From positions 1 through 43,868 of the forward strand of contig CAZBSE010000015.1 of NCBI GenBank assembly GCA_964494385.1: 43,868 bases of DNA, read 5' to 3'. Source of the DNA: CAZBSE01 sp964494385. GTDB lineage: Bacteria > Actinomycetota > Humimicrobiia > Humimicrobiales > Humimicrobiaceae. The translations under genes and the position numbers were made by a program. A model generated the notes under the pieces. The model made no database searches and had not been told where the DNA came from. It was given only the letters and a program-made list of their open reading frames with translations. Within the stretch, counting starts at the first letter, position 1; every line of letters starts with the position of its first letter. Shown here piece by piece: positions 9,542 through 17,800 of the stretch.

Positions 9542-9561
9542 TTCTTTAATTTATTAAAGAA
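9542..9561. promoter_or_regulatory. Perfect 8-bp inverted repeat in the MATE leader
   Basis: TTCTTTAA and TTAAAGAA form perfect arms around a TTTA centre. The repeat lies about 30 bases upstream of the TTG start of the MATE gene and downstream of its predicted transcription start. It could be an operator for a dimeric repressor or a small mRNA hairpin. A looser GGTAA/TTACC repeat (9572-9590) sits at the expected transcription start. Confidence 0.5.
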
Positions 9562-9590
9562 TATCGGTATCGGTAAGAATTTTTATTACC

Positions 9591-9619
9591 TTTATAGTAG
9601 ATAAAAGCGCTGTTGTGAA
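9591..9619 (-). promoter_or_regulatory. Sigma-70 type promoter of the MATE-acyltransferase unit
   Basis: On the minus strand, TTCACA (9619-9614) and TATAAA (9596-9591) are separated by exactly 17 bases. Each hexamer matches the vegetative consensus at 5 of 6 positions. Transcription would begin near 9584, leaving a leader of about 70 bases that includes the 9542-9561 palindrome. Confidence 0.6.
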
Positions 9620-10115
9620 GAGCTAGTTATGTATTTTTTTTATGGTACCGTTTTTATTACTATGCAGAAAATAAGTACGAAGCGAAAATTTTAAAACACT
9701 GCAGGAGAAATGTCAATTGGAAATAGGGAGATTTGTTGGAGTTTGGGGGGAGGGACTATATAACGTAGAGATAGATGGTGGGGATATTAGAGATGAAGTC
9801 TGTATGGAAAATTGCCTGGAGTTAAGGTTAAAAGCCTGAGGTCGTGGCTAGCAGATGCATTAGTGCAGTGGTACGAGTAAGAAGTATGGGGATTATAGGA
9901 AGGTTTCAATTTATAAAATAAAAATATAATTTCAATATTTATTCTTTTAAATTTTAGTTCTAAATTTCTTTAATTGTGACTGATAATATTTCATATAAAA
10001 TAAACAGTGTCACATCCGATTAATTATACTAATGAATATAAAACCGGTAAAAATAGCACGAGCCATCATTCATAGCAGCAAAGTATCAGATAAAAAAGCT
10101 AACCGCAGATTCCAA
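9620..10115. other. Intergenic stretch with no recognised gene
   Basis: This is the only gap of more than 300 bases. Its left part is AT-rich. The section around 9700-9900 is unusually G-rich on the plus strand, with a run of six Gs followed by AGGG, and contains one short reading frame with a ribosome-binding-like sequence, listed separately. The part from 9900 to 10115 is again AT-rich. I see no tRNA, repeat array or remnant of a known protein family. Confidence 0.5.
9717..9839 (+). CDS. Possible 40-residue small ORF (doubtful)
   Basis: A TTG at 9717 follows AGGAG (9703-9707) by 9 bases and opens a 40-codon frame ending in TGA at 9837. The predicted peptide is acidic, with V-W-G-E-G-L-Y-N-V-E-I-D and two cysteines, and matches nothing I recognise. 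Codon use is purine-rich, reflecting the local G-rich composition. It may be chance, a decayed gene, or part of an untranslated RNA. Confidence 0.15.
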   Translation: MEIGRFVGVWGEGLYNVEIDGGDIRDEVCMENCLELRLKA

Positions 10116-10138
10116 GAAATAAACCTACGGTTTATTTC
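10116..10138. promoter_or_regulatory. Perfect 10-bp palindrome upstream of the cupin promoter
   Basis: The arms GAAATAAACC (10116-10125) and GGTTTATTTC (10129-10138) pair perfectly around TAC. No T-tract follows, so it is unlikely to be a terminator. It ends where the -35 element of the cupin promoter would be, a usual location for a repressor or class II activator site. Confidence 0.55.
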
Positions 10139-10157
10139 CCCATATTTATATTCAATC

Positions 10158-10166
10158 TGGTATAAT
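10158..10166 (+). promoter_or_regulatory. Extended -10 promoter for the cupin gene
   Basis: T-G-G followed by TATAAT (10161-10166) is a perfect extended -10 element. There is no good -35 hexamer at 10138-10143, consistent with extended -10 dependence or activator help. Transcription from about 10172 would give a 34-base leader with GGAGG before the ATG at 10206, which rules out the longer in-frame start at 10032. Confidence 0.6.
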
Positions 10167-10205
10167 TCTTACCCTGACATACCTATATATTTTTGGAGGA
10201 AAAAC

Positions 10206-10553
10206 ATGATTATAAAGAAGAAAAAAGATTTTGATCCCCAGTTAAAAGATGATGAGAATATGAAGGGTGTTAAATTCTACCCCATGCTCACAGCTGGTGA
10301 CGGTACCCCTAATTTTGCCATGAGGCTGTTTGAAATAGGCCCGGAAGGTTATACGCCCAGACACCGGCATAACTGGGAGCATGAGATCTACATTATAAGC
10401 GGGGACGGATATGCGGTAAGGGGCGAGAAAAAGATTAAAGTGGAGAAAGACGACTTTATTTTCGTAGAGCCTTCCGAGCTGCACCAGCTTCAGGCAGGAA
10501 AAGACGGAATGGCCATAATATGCGTGGTACCAAATGAGGGGCAGCCTTCATAA
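10206..10553 (+). CDS. Small cupin-domain protein
   Basis: This 115-residue protein is a single conserved cupin barrel. Motif 1 reads P-R-H-R-H-N-W-E-H-E, giving His, His, Glu and His as metal ligands, and motif 2 contains P-S-E-L-H-Q with a further histidine. The G-D-G turn between strands is present. ATG at 10206 is preferred over the upstream in-frame ATG at 10032 because GGAGG sits directly before it, the promoter at 10158-10166 lies inside the longer frame, and the cupin fold needs no extension. Function could be a small-molecule sensor, isomerase or dioxygenase-like protein; the sequence does not decide. Confidence 0.85.
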   Translation: MIIKKKKDFDPQLKDDENMKGVKFYPMLTAGDGTPNFAMRLFEIGPEGYTPRHRHNWEHEIYIISGDGYAVRGEKKIKVEKDDFIFVEPSELHQLQAGKDGMAIICVVPNEGQPS

Positions 10554-10603
10554 GTTTTTTATGAATAGATAAACTCAATATAATTGGTTATAATGGGTAA
10601 AAT

Positions 10604-12541
10604 ATGAATAGAGTATCCATAAACAATTCTAAGTGGCCCTATTTTTTTATTGTGGTTATAAACACTTTTTTCGGGCTGCAGATTCTTAAGGCTTTTCTGT
10701 CACTCCTGGTCAATTTCTTCAGGGAGCGGCCAAATATATCGCTTACAGATGTGGCCATCTATGCCCTGGTTACCTTCATGCTGGTTTTTGCAACGGGCTT
10801 TCTTTACAGACTGAGATATAGTGCCGTACTGTGGATAATAACGGCAGGGGTGGGTGTTGCCAGACTTATACTCCAGGTAAATCCCTGGGCGCCGCTGAGC
10901 CTTGCGGTATCGGCAGTGGGCACCATCCTGTGGATAGCCAGTTTTGTTTTTTTCATATCACTGGTGCAGCAGAAAAAGATAAGTCTTATGGATTCGTTTT
11001 TCCCAGGTATTGTCTTTGGAATAAGTCTTGCCACGGCCGTTTCCGGCCTTTTCGGGACCTGGGATATGATATGGAGACAGGATTTCTATATAACCATAAT
11101 TGTTTTAATTATAGCAGTAATACAGCTGCGGCTTGTTTACGGTATTTATTCTGATTTAAGCAGGGCCAGGCCCTCTGACGGAGGGAGATCCGCTTTTTAT
11201 ACTTTAATCACGGTTATGCCCTTTATTTTCCTCCAGCTTTTAAAGTTTCAGAATATAGCTTCGTTTAATGCCGTAACCGGGACCAAAACGGTTGTTTCGC
11301 TGGCCGTAATACTGGCCTTAAATATAGCGGCTTACGGGTTTACCTACCTGCTTCTGGCAAAAAGAGCAAAGGTGATACTGACTGTACTTGGCGCTCTGTT
11401 TTTGCTCCTGTCCTTCTGGCCCCTGGAAGGGGCATATTTATATATTCTGCAGATTGCTCTGGGCAATATAGGCGCTTTCTGGCTCCTTGCGGTTATCCTG
11501 GACAAAGCTTCGGGCACGTCAAAGACCGGAGCCCCGTGGAAGAGTACCTCCGCTGTGGCCGTGGGAGGGATTGTATTTTTTATTTTTGCATTTATATATT
11601 ACGGCAGTTACGATATAGCCCTGCCTTTTGAGAATTGGATGATCCCGCTGGCTCTGGCTGCAATCATGGCGGTCTGTGCCGTAGTTTCTTCCTGCCTGAA
11701 AGGTAGCGGGCCGGAATATAAGAATATAACTGGTGAGTGCAGCTGTAAAAGAATGGCATTTCTCTATGTTATGACCGCTTTGCTGGTGATTCCTTTGGTC
11801 ATGCTGCTTCCGCTTAAAAATGCTGGCGCATATAAGGAAGAAGGCGGTCCTGTCAGGGTGATGGATTATAATATCCACCAGGGATTTAACATAAAGGGTT
11901 ATCTGGACCTGGAAAGCATTGCCAGGGTAATCGAGAGAAGCGGAGCCGATGTAGTGTCCCTTCAGGAGGTTTCAAGGGGCTGGGTAATTAACGGATCGGC
12001 GGACACTCTTGCCTGGCTGTCGGACAGACTGGATATGGATTATATTTTTATGCCTGCTTCCGATGCCGTGTGGGGTAATGCCATCTTAAGCAGGTATCCG
12101 ATAAAGCTTATAAAAAGCGGGTTCTTACCCAGACTGGGTGCACCGCTGAGAAGGAGCTTTCTGCTTGCAGAGATAGAACCTGCAGAAGGTAAAAACATTA
12201 ATATAATGTGCGTGCATCTGCACCATATTGAAGGCGAGGGCCTGGTAAGAGAAGAGCAGGTGAACCAAATCCTTACAGAATGGGCGGGACTTAGAAGGAC
12301 CGCCATAATGGGGGATTTCAATGCGGTAACGGGTGAGCCTGAAATTGAAAAGATGCGTGATGCCGGGTTTATAGATTCCCAGCTCCAGCTGGGAGAAGAA
12401 GAAAAGCTGACCTGGGTGCACTACGAGCCTTATAGAAGAATAGACTACATCTGGGTGACAGCCGATCTGGAGATATCGGATGTAGATGTGACTTACAGCA
12501 CCGCTTCCGATCACCTTCCCGTTATAGTAAATATTAAATAA
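10604..12541 (+). CDS. Multi-pass membrane protein with C-terminal endonuclease/exonuclease/phosphatase domain
   Basis: The first 415 or so residues contain roughly ten hydrophobic helices. Residues 417-645 form a complete EEP (DNase I/sphingomyelinase-like) domain. It shows M-D-Y-N-I-H-Q-G with the metal-site Asn, S-L-Q-E-V with the metal-binding Glu, C-V-H-L-H-H, M-G-D-F-N-A, R-R-I-D-Y-I-W and the C-terminal S-D-H-L-P-V with the catalytic Asp-His pair. Nothing catalytic appears missing. Topology should place the domain outside the membrane. Known relatives hydrolyse phosphodiesters in nucleic acids, lipids or inositol phosphates; the substrate is undecided. The lipoprotein gene downstream starts within 25 bases. 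Confidence 0.8.
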   Translation: MNRVSINNSKWPYFFIVVINTFFGLQILKAFLSLLVNFFRERPNISLTDVAIYALVTFMLVFATGFLYRLRYSAVLWIITAGVGVARLILQVNPWAPLSLAVSAVGTILWIASFVFFISLVQQKKISLMDSFFPGIVFGISLATAVSGLFGTWDMIWRQDFYITIIVLIIAVIQLRLVYGIYSDLSRARPSDGGRSAFYTLITVMPFIFLQLLKFQNIASFNAVTGTKTVVSLAVILALNIAAYGFTYLLLAKRAKVILTVLGALFLLLSFWPLEGAYLYILQIALGNIGAFWLLAVILDKASGTSKTGAPWKSTSAVAVGGIVFFIFAFIYYGSYDIALPFENWMIPLALAAIMAVCAVVSSCLKGSGPEYKNITGECSCKRMAFLYVMTALLVIPLVMLLPLKNAGAYKEEGGPVRVMDYNIHQGFNIKGYLDLESIARVIERSGADVVSLQEVSRGWVINGSADTLAWLSDRLDMDYIFMPASDAVWGNAILSRYPIKLIKSGFLPRLGAPLRRSFLLAEIEPAEGKNINIMCVHLHHIEGEGLVREEQVNQILTEWAGLRRTAIMGDFNAVTGEPEIEKMRDAGFIDSQLQLGEEEKLTWVHYEPYRRIDYIWVTADLEISDVDVTYSTASDHLPVIVNIK

Positions 12542-12565
12542 ATACCATTGGTATATCTTCTGAAA

Positions 12566-13846
12566 ATGATACTTAGAAAAGAGATCCAAATAAAGATACT
12601 GGTATCGGTAATTGCGGCCATCTTTACTGTTGCTTCTGTCCCTCTTATCGTCTCCTGCAGACCAGAACTGGATTTTGGCAGTCTTACCGTTTGTGAGGAA
12701 ATAGACACGTATACCTTTGCTCCGCTGGAAGTAAGAGATAGTTTTAATATAGGAGTAGAGAAGATATTTGCAGTTATAGAGGTAGGCGGGGTTAAAGCTG
12801 AAGATAAGTGGAGATTTATCTGGAGCAATCAGGATACGGGGGAGGTAATTGCTGACTCTGAGGGCAGCTATTCTGAAGGCGGCGGCTATATTGAAGGCTA
12901 CCTTTCAAATAGTATGGTGCCCGGAGAGGAAGGCGGCATTATAGGGGAGCCTGGAAATTATAGGGTTGATTTCTACCATAAGGAGCAGCTTATAAGCGGT
13001 ACAGATTTTGTAATTGAAGCTCCTGAACTTAAAATAATTGAAGTTGCATTATCAAATGAGGTAGATGTTGAGGGGAAGGCAGTAACTGCTGCGGAAAACT
13101 TTTCCTCCGGAGATGTCATTTATGCTTCCGTAAAACTGAACTGCGAGCTAAAAGGCGAGACCGTAAGCATCAGGTGGTACCGGGGTGAGGACGAGCTGCT
13201 GGAAGAAAATCAGATTACTTTATATGAGAATTTTTATATGGCCGTCTATAGGACATTCATGATATCCAACGAAGGGTCATGGCCGGCAGGCAGCTACAGA
13301 GCTGAAATTTTCCACAACGGGGTGCCGGACAGCAGCTATCCTTTTAAGGTAATAAAAGAGGAAATTGATGAGGCCACTTTTTACGAAGACAATATATATA
13401 ATGGAAAGGATTATAATTTTTTCATAAATTATCCGGATGGCTGGGAATATGAAGAGGAGGAAACCGGCAGTGGACTTGAGATAGATTTTACACCGATATC
13501 AGATAACATAAATGCAGCCGTTCATATGAGTGTCCTAAAAGAGGAATACTCTCCCGGTGAAGGGCAATACTCTGATTTTGCCGACAGGATATTAACTGAT
13601 GTAATGAGCTCAGATGAGAACGGGGAAATTGAAAAGTCAGAAACAACCGGAGAGGCCGGGGGTATTAGTTACGAACGGATAGATTATCATTATGCGGATG
13701 AGGACAAAGATGGCTGGGATGTAAGTTTTGTCTTTATAAATAAGAACAACATGGTCTATATGGTTTATAAAGTTTCTGATATTTATTATCAGGGATTTGC
13801 AGATAAGCTGTTTGAGACAATGCTTAAGTCTCTCTTATCTGATTAA
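12566..13846 (+). CDS. Predicted lipoprotein with C-terminal DUF1795/PsbP-like region
   Basis: I place the start at ATG 12566 rather than the in-frame TTG at 12548, which gives a lipoprotein signal: positive M-I-L-R-K, hydrophobic stretch, and I-V-S-C with the lipidated Cys at 31. Middle residues 60-270 contain two beta-rich repeats with similar endings, G-N-Y-R-V-D-F-Y-H and G-S-Y-R-A-E-I-F-H, suggesting duplicated Ig-like modules. The last 150 residues, starting with F-F-I-N-Y-P-D-G-W, look like a PsbP/DcrB-like fold. It is acidic and extracytoplasmic. No function is assigned; it is probably cotranscribed with the membrane EEP gene. Confidence 0.65.
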   Translation: MILRKEIQIKILVSVIAAIFTVASVPLIVSCRPELDFGSLTVCEEIDTYTFAPLEVRDSFNIGVEKIFAVIEVGGVKAEDKWRFIWSNQDTGEVIADSEGSYSEGGGYIEGYLSNSMVPGEEGGIIGEPGNYRVDFYHKEQLISGTDFVIEAPELKIIEVALSNEVDVEGKAVTAAENFSSGDVIYASVKLNCELKGETVSIRWYRGEDELLEENQITLYENFYMAVYRTFMISNEGSWPAGSYRAEIFHNGVPDSSYPFKVIKEEIDEATFYEDNIYNGKDYNFFINYPDGWEYEEEETGSGLEIDFTPISDNINAAVHMSVLKEEYSPGEGQYSDFADRILTDVMSSDENGEIEKSETTGEAGGISYERIDYHYADEDKDGWDVSFVFINKNNMVYMVYKVSDIYYQGFADKLFETMLKSLLSD

Positions 13847-13894
13847 GATGAGGCTTTAAATAAAGAAATCTATAGTTTATTGATAAATTATATT

Positions 13895-13907
13895 GTAATA
13901 TAATTAC
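13895..13907 (+). promoter_or_regulatory. Candidate -10 box inside a small palindrome ahead of the Rnf unit
   Basis: GTAAT and ATTAC flank ATA to make a perfect 13-base palindrome that contains TATAAT at 13899-13904. This is the only good -10 candidate in the 99-base gap before 13946. No convincing -35 hexamer sits at 17 bases, so the call is tentative. It would drive the dehydrogenase-ApbE-Rnf genes. Confidence 0.35.
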
Positions 13908-13945
13908 TTCTGTTTGCCTTTAAGAATTTTTTTCAGGAGGAGTCT

Positions 13946-15310
13946 ATGCTGGGTCTTAATAAGAAATTAGAAAGTCTTCAAAAAAAAGGAAAATCCATAA
14001 AAATAGCCATAGCCGGTGTGGGTCAGATGGGCAAGAGCTTAATATCCCATATCAGGGAACTTGACGGCATGCAGGTTCTTGCTGTGGCAAACAGGGACAT
14101 AGGAAGGATAGCCGATATATTGAAGGAACTGGAAATTGATGATAAAGAGATGGTATTTGTAGGGGATAAGGAGAAGCTGGATCCAATAAATACTAAAGTA
14201 AGCAGAGTTATCCTGGAGGGCAATATCTCGGATGATGCTAACAGGCGTAAATTAAACCAGCTGGCAAAAGAAAATAAGCTTATAGTATCGGATGATCTCG
14301 GAGTACTATTTGTTATTGATGATGTGGATATAATAGTGGACGCAACAGGAAGTCCCGAGGCCGGAGCATATATAGCATCCGGCGCTATTTCAAATAAAAA
14401 GCATATAGTAACCTTAAATGTGGAAACCGATACGGTTGTGGGCCCAATGCTTAAGAAGATGGCAGATGATTCGGGAGTCATATATACGGTTTCCGCGGGA
14501 GACGAGCCTGCCGCACTAAAGGAACTGTATGACTTTGCTGATGTGCTGGGACTGGAAGTTATTGCAGCGGGAAAAGGGAAAAATAATCCTCTGGACAGGC
14601 ATGCAAATCCGGCAACGCTTAAGGATTATGCCCGGAGCAAGGGTTCAAGCCCCAGGATGATGACTTCTTTTGTGGACGGCACCAAATCAATGATAGAGAT
14701 GGCCTGCCTTTCCAATTCAACAGGACTGATCCCGGATTGCAGGGGGATGCACGGACCAAGGGCGGATATAGGAGACCTGCTGGATAAGTTCAGGCTGAAA
14801 AAGGACGGCGGGATATTATCAAAAAAAGGAGTAGTGGATTTTGCCATCGGCAACCTGGCCCCGGGCGTCTTTTTAATCTACAGCACTAAAAATAAGATAA
14901 TCAAGGCTGACCTTAAGTATCTCATGCTGGGCAGCGGACCTTATTATCTGCTTTACAGGCCCTATCATCTGGTCAGCATTGAAACCCCTATTTCTATCGC
15001 CAGAACTTATTTTTATAATGAACCAACACTGGTTCCCGACTGCGGCCTGGTATCGGAAGTCATTACCGCAGCCAAAAAGGATTTAAAAGCGGGTGAAGTA
15101 ATTGACGGAATCGGAGGATATACTGTTTACGGCCTTATTGAGCGGTACGGCAGGGCAAAACAGGAAGGACTGCTGCCAGTGGGGCTTTCCGAGGGATGCA
15201 TCCTAAAAAGAAATATAGAGAAGGACAGGCCCATAAAGTATGGCGACGTAAAGATGGCAGAGGATTTGACGGTACTTAAACTCAGAAGGCTGCAGGATAA
15301 AATTATATAA
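13946..15310 (+). CDS. Homoserine dehydrogenase-like oxidoreductase with SAF domain (COG4091 type)
   Basis: This 454-residue protein has an N-terminal Rossmann fold, A-I-A-G-V-G-Q-M-G-K near residue 23, typical of NAD(P) binding. A middle homoserine-dehydrogenase-like region follows, with D-A-T-G-S-P-E and N-V-E-T-D. A SAF domain lies near residues 370-440, with D-L-K-A-G-E-V-I-D-G-I-G-G-Y. COG4091 proteins share this layout; some act on sugar acids or polyols and true homoserine dehydrogenase activity is doubtful. ATG at 13946 follows AGGAGGAG. It lies 50 bases before apbE in the same direction, so it may be the first gene of the Rnf transcript. Confidence 0.8.
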   Translation: MLGLNKKLESLQKKGKSIKIAIAGVGQMGKSLISHIRELDGMQVLAVANRDIGRIADILKELEIDDKEMVFVGDKEKLDPINTKVSRVILEGNISDDANRRKLNQLAKENKLIVSDDLGVLFVIDDVDIIVDATGSPEAGAYIASGAISNKKHIVTLNVETDTVVGPMLKKMADDSGVIYTVSAGDEPAALKELYDFADVLGLEVIAAGKGKNNPLDRHANPATLKDYARSKGSSPRMMTSFVDGTKSMIEMACLSNSTGLIPDCRGMHGPRADIGDLLDKFRLKKDGGILSKKGVVDFAIGNLAPGVFLIYSTKNKIIKADLKYLMLGSGPYYLLYRPYHLVSIETPISIARTYFYNEPTLVPDCGLVSEVITAAKKDLKAGEVIDGIGGYTVYGLIERYGRAKQEGLLPVGLSEGCILKRNIEKDRPIKYGDVKMAEDLTVLKLRRLQDKII

Positions 15311-15360
15311 AACTCTGAATTTAAAATTAGCATTACGGATGATTCAATAAGGAGGTATTT

Positions 15361-16398
15361 GTGCAGATTTTAACCGGAAAGACGAGGATCTTTGCAGTAT
15401 TGGGCATTTTTCTGTTAATCCTTCTCCTGGTCCTGCCTGCAAGTTCCTGTAAATACAGGACTATCGAGAGAATAGAAGAAACCAGGGAAATGATGGGAAC
15501 ATACGTGACCATAACTGTATTTTCGGATAGTAAAACCGGCACCGAAGCCATAAATGCGGCCTTTGACAGGGTAGAAGAAGTTGTCAGTATTGCCTCTATC
15601 TATGATGAGAAGAGCGAAGCATCTCTCCTGAATAAAAACGGTTATGTGGACAATCCGTCGCCCGAATTTCTGGAGCTGATAAATACTTCCATTGATTATT
15701 ACCATATCACCGGAGGCTATTTTGATATCACCATCCAGCCCCTATGGGTACTGTGGAGTGAAGGATTATGGAAGGAGAGCCAGGAGGTTCAGGCTGAAAA
15801 AGTAAAAGAAACTCTGACCTCGGTAGGTTCCGACAAGATAAAGGCAGATGAGAGCAGAATAGAGTTTCTGGCCAGTGGAATGGCCATCACCCTTAACGCT
15901 ATTGCCAAGGGATATGCTGCAGATAAGGCAATAGAGGTCATAAAAGAGTTCGGGATCAAGCAAGCTCTTGTAGATGCTGGTGGTGATATATATGCCATGG
16001 GCACAAAATCAGATGGAGCCGGCTGGGCAATTCCTGTGCTGGAACCCCCTGTTGATTATGATAGTGATGAATCCGAGATTGAACCGCTTCCTGTATTTGT
16101 TATTACGGATAGGGGAGTGGCTACTTCAGGGAATTATTTTAATTATTACGATCCCGAGGGAGACATAGGCCATATAATCGATCCCCTGAGTGGGTACTCT
16201 TCAGGAAGCAGCTGCATAAGTACCACAATAATAGCAGACAGCTGCATGCTGGCCGACATACTTGCAACTTCGGTTTTTGCAATGGGGCCGGGGGACGGAA
16301 TGGATCTTGTGGAAACACTGGAAAATGTTGAGGCATTTATAATAGATTCCGACAGAAAAATTATTAGTTCTTCTGGACTTTTAGAATATATAAAGTAA
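15361..16398 (+). CDS. apbE: FAD:protein FMN transferase, lipoprotein form
   Basis: ApbE uses FAD to attach FMN covalently to a Thr in D-x-x-(S/T)-G-A-T motifs of target proteins such as RnfD and RnfG. This 345-residue copy starts at GTG 15361 with AAGGAGG eight bases before. It has a lipoprotein signal ending in A-S-S-C (Cys30). Family motifs include E-M-M-G-T-Y-V, A-K-G-Y-A-A-D, V-D-A-G-G-D-I-Y (Asp205), S-G-N-Y-F and H-I-I-D-P. The late A-D-I-L-A-T-S segment provides the usual Mg2+ site residues. Its place directly before rnfC fits a dedicated maturation role at the outer face of the membrane. Confidence 0.93.
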   Translation: MQILTGKTRIFAVLGIFLLILLLVLPASSCKYRTIERIEETREMMGTYVTITVFSDSKTGTEAINAAFDRVEEVVSIASIYDEKSEASLLNKNGYVDNPSPEFLELINTSIDYYHITGGYFDITIQPLWVLWSEGLWKESQEVQAEKVKETLTSVGSDKIKADESRIEFLASGMAITLNAIAKGYAADKAIEVIKEFGIKQALVDAGGDIYAMGTKSDGAGWAIPVLEPPVDYDSDESEIEPLPVFVITDRGVATSGNYFNYYDPEGDIGHIIDPLSGYSSGSSCISTTIIADSCMLADILATSVFAMGPGDGMDLVETLENVEAFIIDSDRKIISSSGLLEYIK

Positions 16399-16434
16399 AA
16401 TTACCTAAAGCTTTTTACTTTTTTAGAAAATAAA

Positions 16435-17793
16435 ATGAGAATTGTAATTAAGAAAAAGAGTGCATTCAAAGGACTTTCACTGCCGGAAAACAAATTCACT
16501 GCTGCGAGCCCCATAGAAATTCTACCGATTCCCGAGAAGATCATGCTGCCTCTTCAGCAGAGCATCGGGGCGCCCTGTGATTTTCTGGTAAAAAGGGGAG
16601 ATATGGTGGAGGCGGGACAGAAAATAGCCGATTCTAAAAGCTATGTTTCGGCACCCGTGTATTCTTCCATTTCCGGTAAAGTATCAAGAATAACGAAAAT
16701 TATAAATCCTGCCACCTGTGCGCCGATGGATGCTGCAGTTATAGAATCAGACGGAGAGGACCGCTGGAAAGAGAGAAAAAAATTATTTGACATTAATAAA
16801 TCGGATGATTTTTCAGCCTTAAGAAAAACGATACGTTCTCTTGATAAGAAAGAAATACTCGATAAAATAAGGGAAGCCGGAGTCGTGGGCCTGGGAGGCG
16901 CAACATTTCCCACACATGTTAAACTCAATCCACCCAAGGATAAAAAAATCGATACCGTGATCTTAAACGGATGTGAATGCGAGCCCTACATAACTTCAGA
17001 CCATAGGATCATGCTTGAATACGGCATGCAGGTCCTGATGGGGCTCTATATTATATGCAGGACCGTAAACCCGGAAAATATCTATATAGCTGTGGAAGAC
17101 AATAAGGAAGATGCCATAAGTCACCTTGAAGAGCTTATAGTGAATATGGGCCTTAAGGATATCTTCAAAATAATTTCGCTTAAATCACAATATCCTATGG
17201 GGGCAGAGAAAACGCTTATAAGGACCATAATGGGAAGAAGCGTTCCCATGGGAGGACTTCCCATGGATGTGGGAGTCATAGTAAATAATGTGGCAACTGC
17301 AAAATCGGTTTATGAGGCTGTAATTGAAGGCAGACCGCTTACCGATAAAGTAGTCACGGTAACGGGAGAAATTAAAAATCCCGGTAATTTGCTTGCAAGA
17401 ATAGGCACGCCTATAAGTTATCTGATTGACAGGTGCGGTGAAGCAGACAGCGGATTTAATTATATAATCATCGGCGGGCCCATGATGGGGACCTCTATTG
17501 CCGGCACTGATTTTCCGGTTACCAAAAGTGTAAATTGCATACTTCTTAAAAGAAGCAAAGCCCGGGTAGAACAGAATTGTATAAACTGCGGAAGATGTGT
17601 GAGAATATGTCCCATGGGACTTATGCCTCTGGTCTATGTCAGAAATGTAAAGAAGGATTCTGTCGAGGTATGCAGGGAATATTATATAGATAATTGTATT
17701 GAATGCGGTTCCTGTGCCTATGTCTGTCCGGCAGGCATTCCTATTGTGGGTTACATAAAAACTGGAAAGGATCTGCTGCAAAATAAAAAATGA
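16435..17793 (+). CDS. rnfC: Rnf complex subunit C (NADH-oxidising, 4Fe-4S)
   Basis: This 452-residue protein is close to the usual length of RnfC without a C-terminal extension. It has an N-terminal biotinyl-lipoyl-like segment, then the flavin/NADH-binding region with G-G-A-T-F-P-T-H and N-G-C-E-C-E-P-Y. Two ferredoxin clusters follow: C-x2-C-x2-C-x3-C-P starting at Cys382 and again at Cys421. RnfC is the peripheral cytoplasmic subunit that exchanges electrons with NADH. The gene starts 36 bases after apbE. RnfD begins 7 bases after its stop. Confidence 0.95.
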   Translation: MRIVIKKKSAFKGLSLPENKFTAASPIEILPIPEKIMLPLQQSIGAPCDFLVKRGDMVEAGQKIADSKSYVSAPVYSSISGKVSRITKIINPATCAPMDAAVIESDGEDRWKERKKLFDINKSDDFSALRKTIRSLDKKEILDKIREAGVVGLGGATFPTHVKLNPPKDKKIDTVILNGCECEPYITSDHRIMLEYGMQVLMGLYIICRTVNPENIYIAVEDNKEDAISHLEELIVNMGLKDIFKIISLKSQYPMGAEKTLIRTIMGRSVPMGGLPMDVGVIVNNVATAKSVYEAVIEGRPLTDKVVTVTGEIKNPGNLLARIGTPISYLIDRCGEADSGFNYIIIGGPMMGTSIAGTDFPVTKSVNCILLKRSKARVEQNCINCGRCVRICPMGLMPLVYVRNVKKDSVEVCREYYIDNCIECGSCAYVCPAGIPIVGYIKTGKDLLQNKK

Positions 17794-17800
17794 AGGTAAG

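Noticed and set aside
10032..10205. N-terminal extension of the cupin gene
   Set aside because: It includes a perfect palindrome and an extended -10 promoter, lacks a ribosome-binding site, and the cupin fold is complete from 10206.
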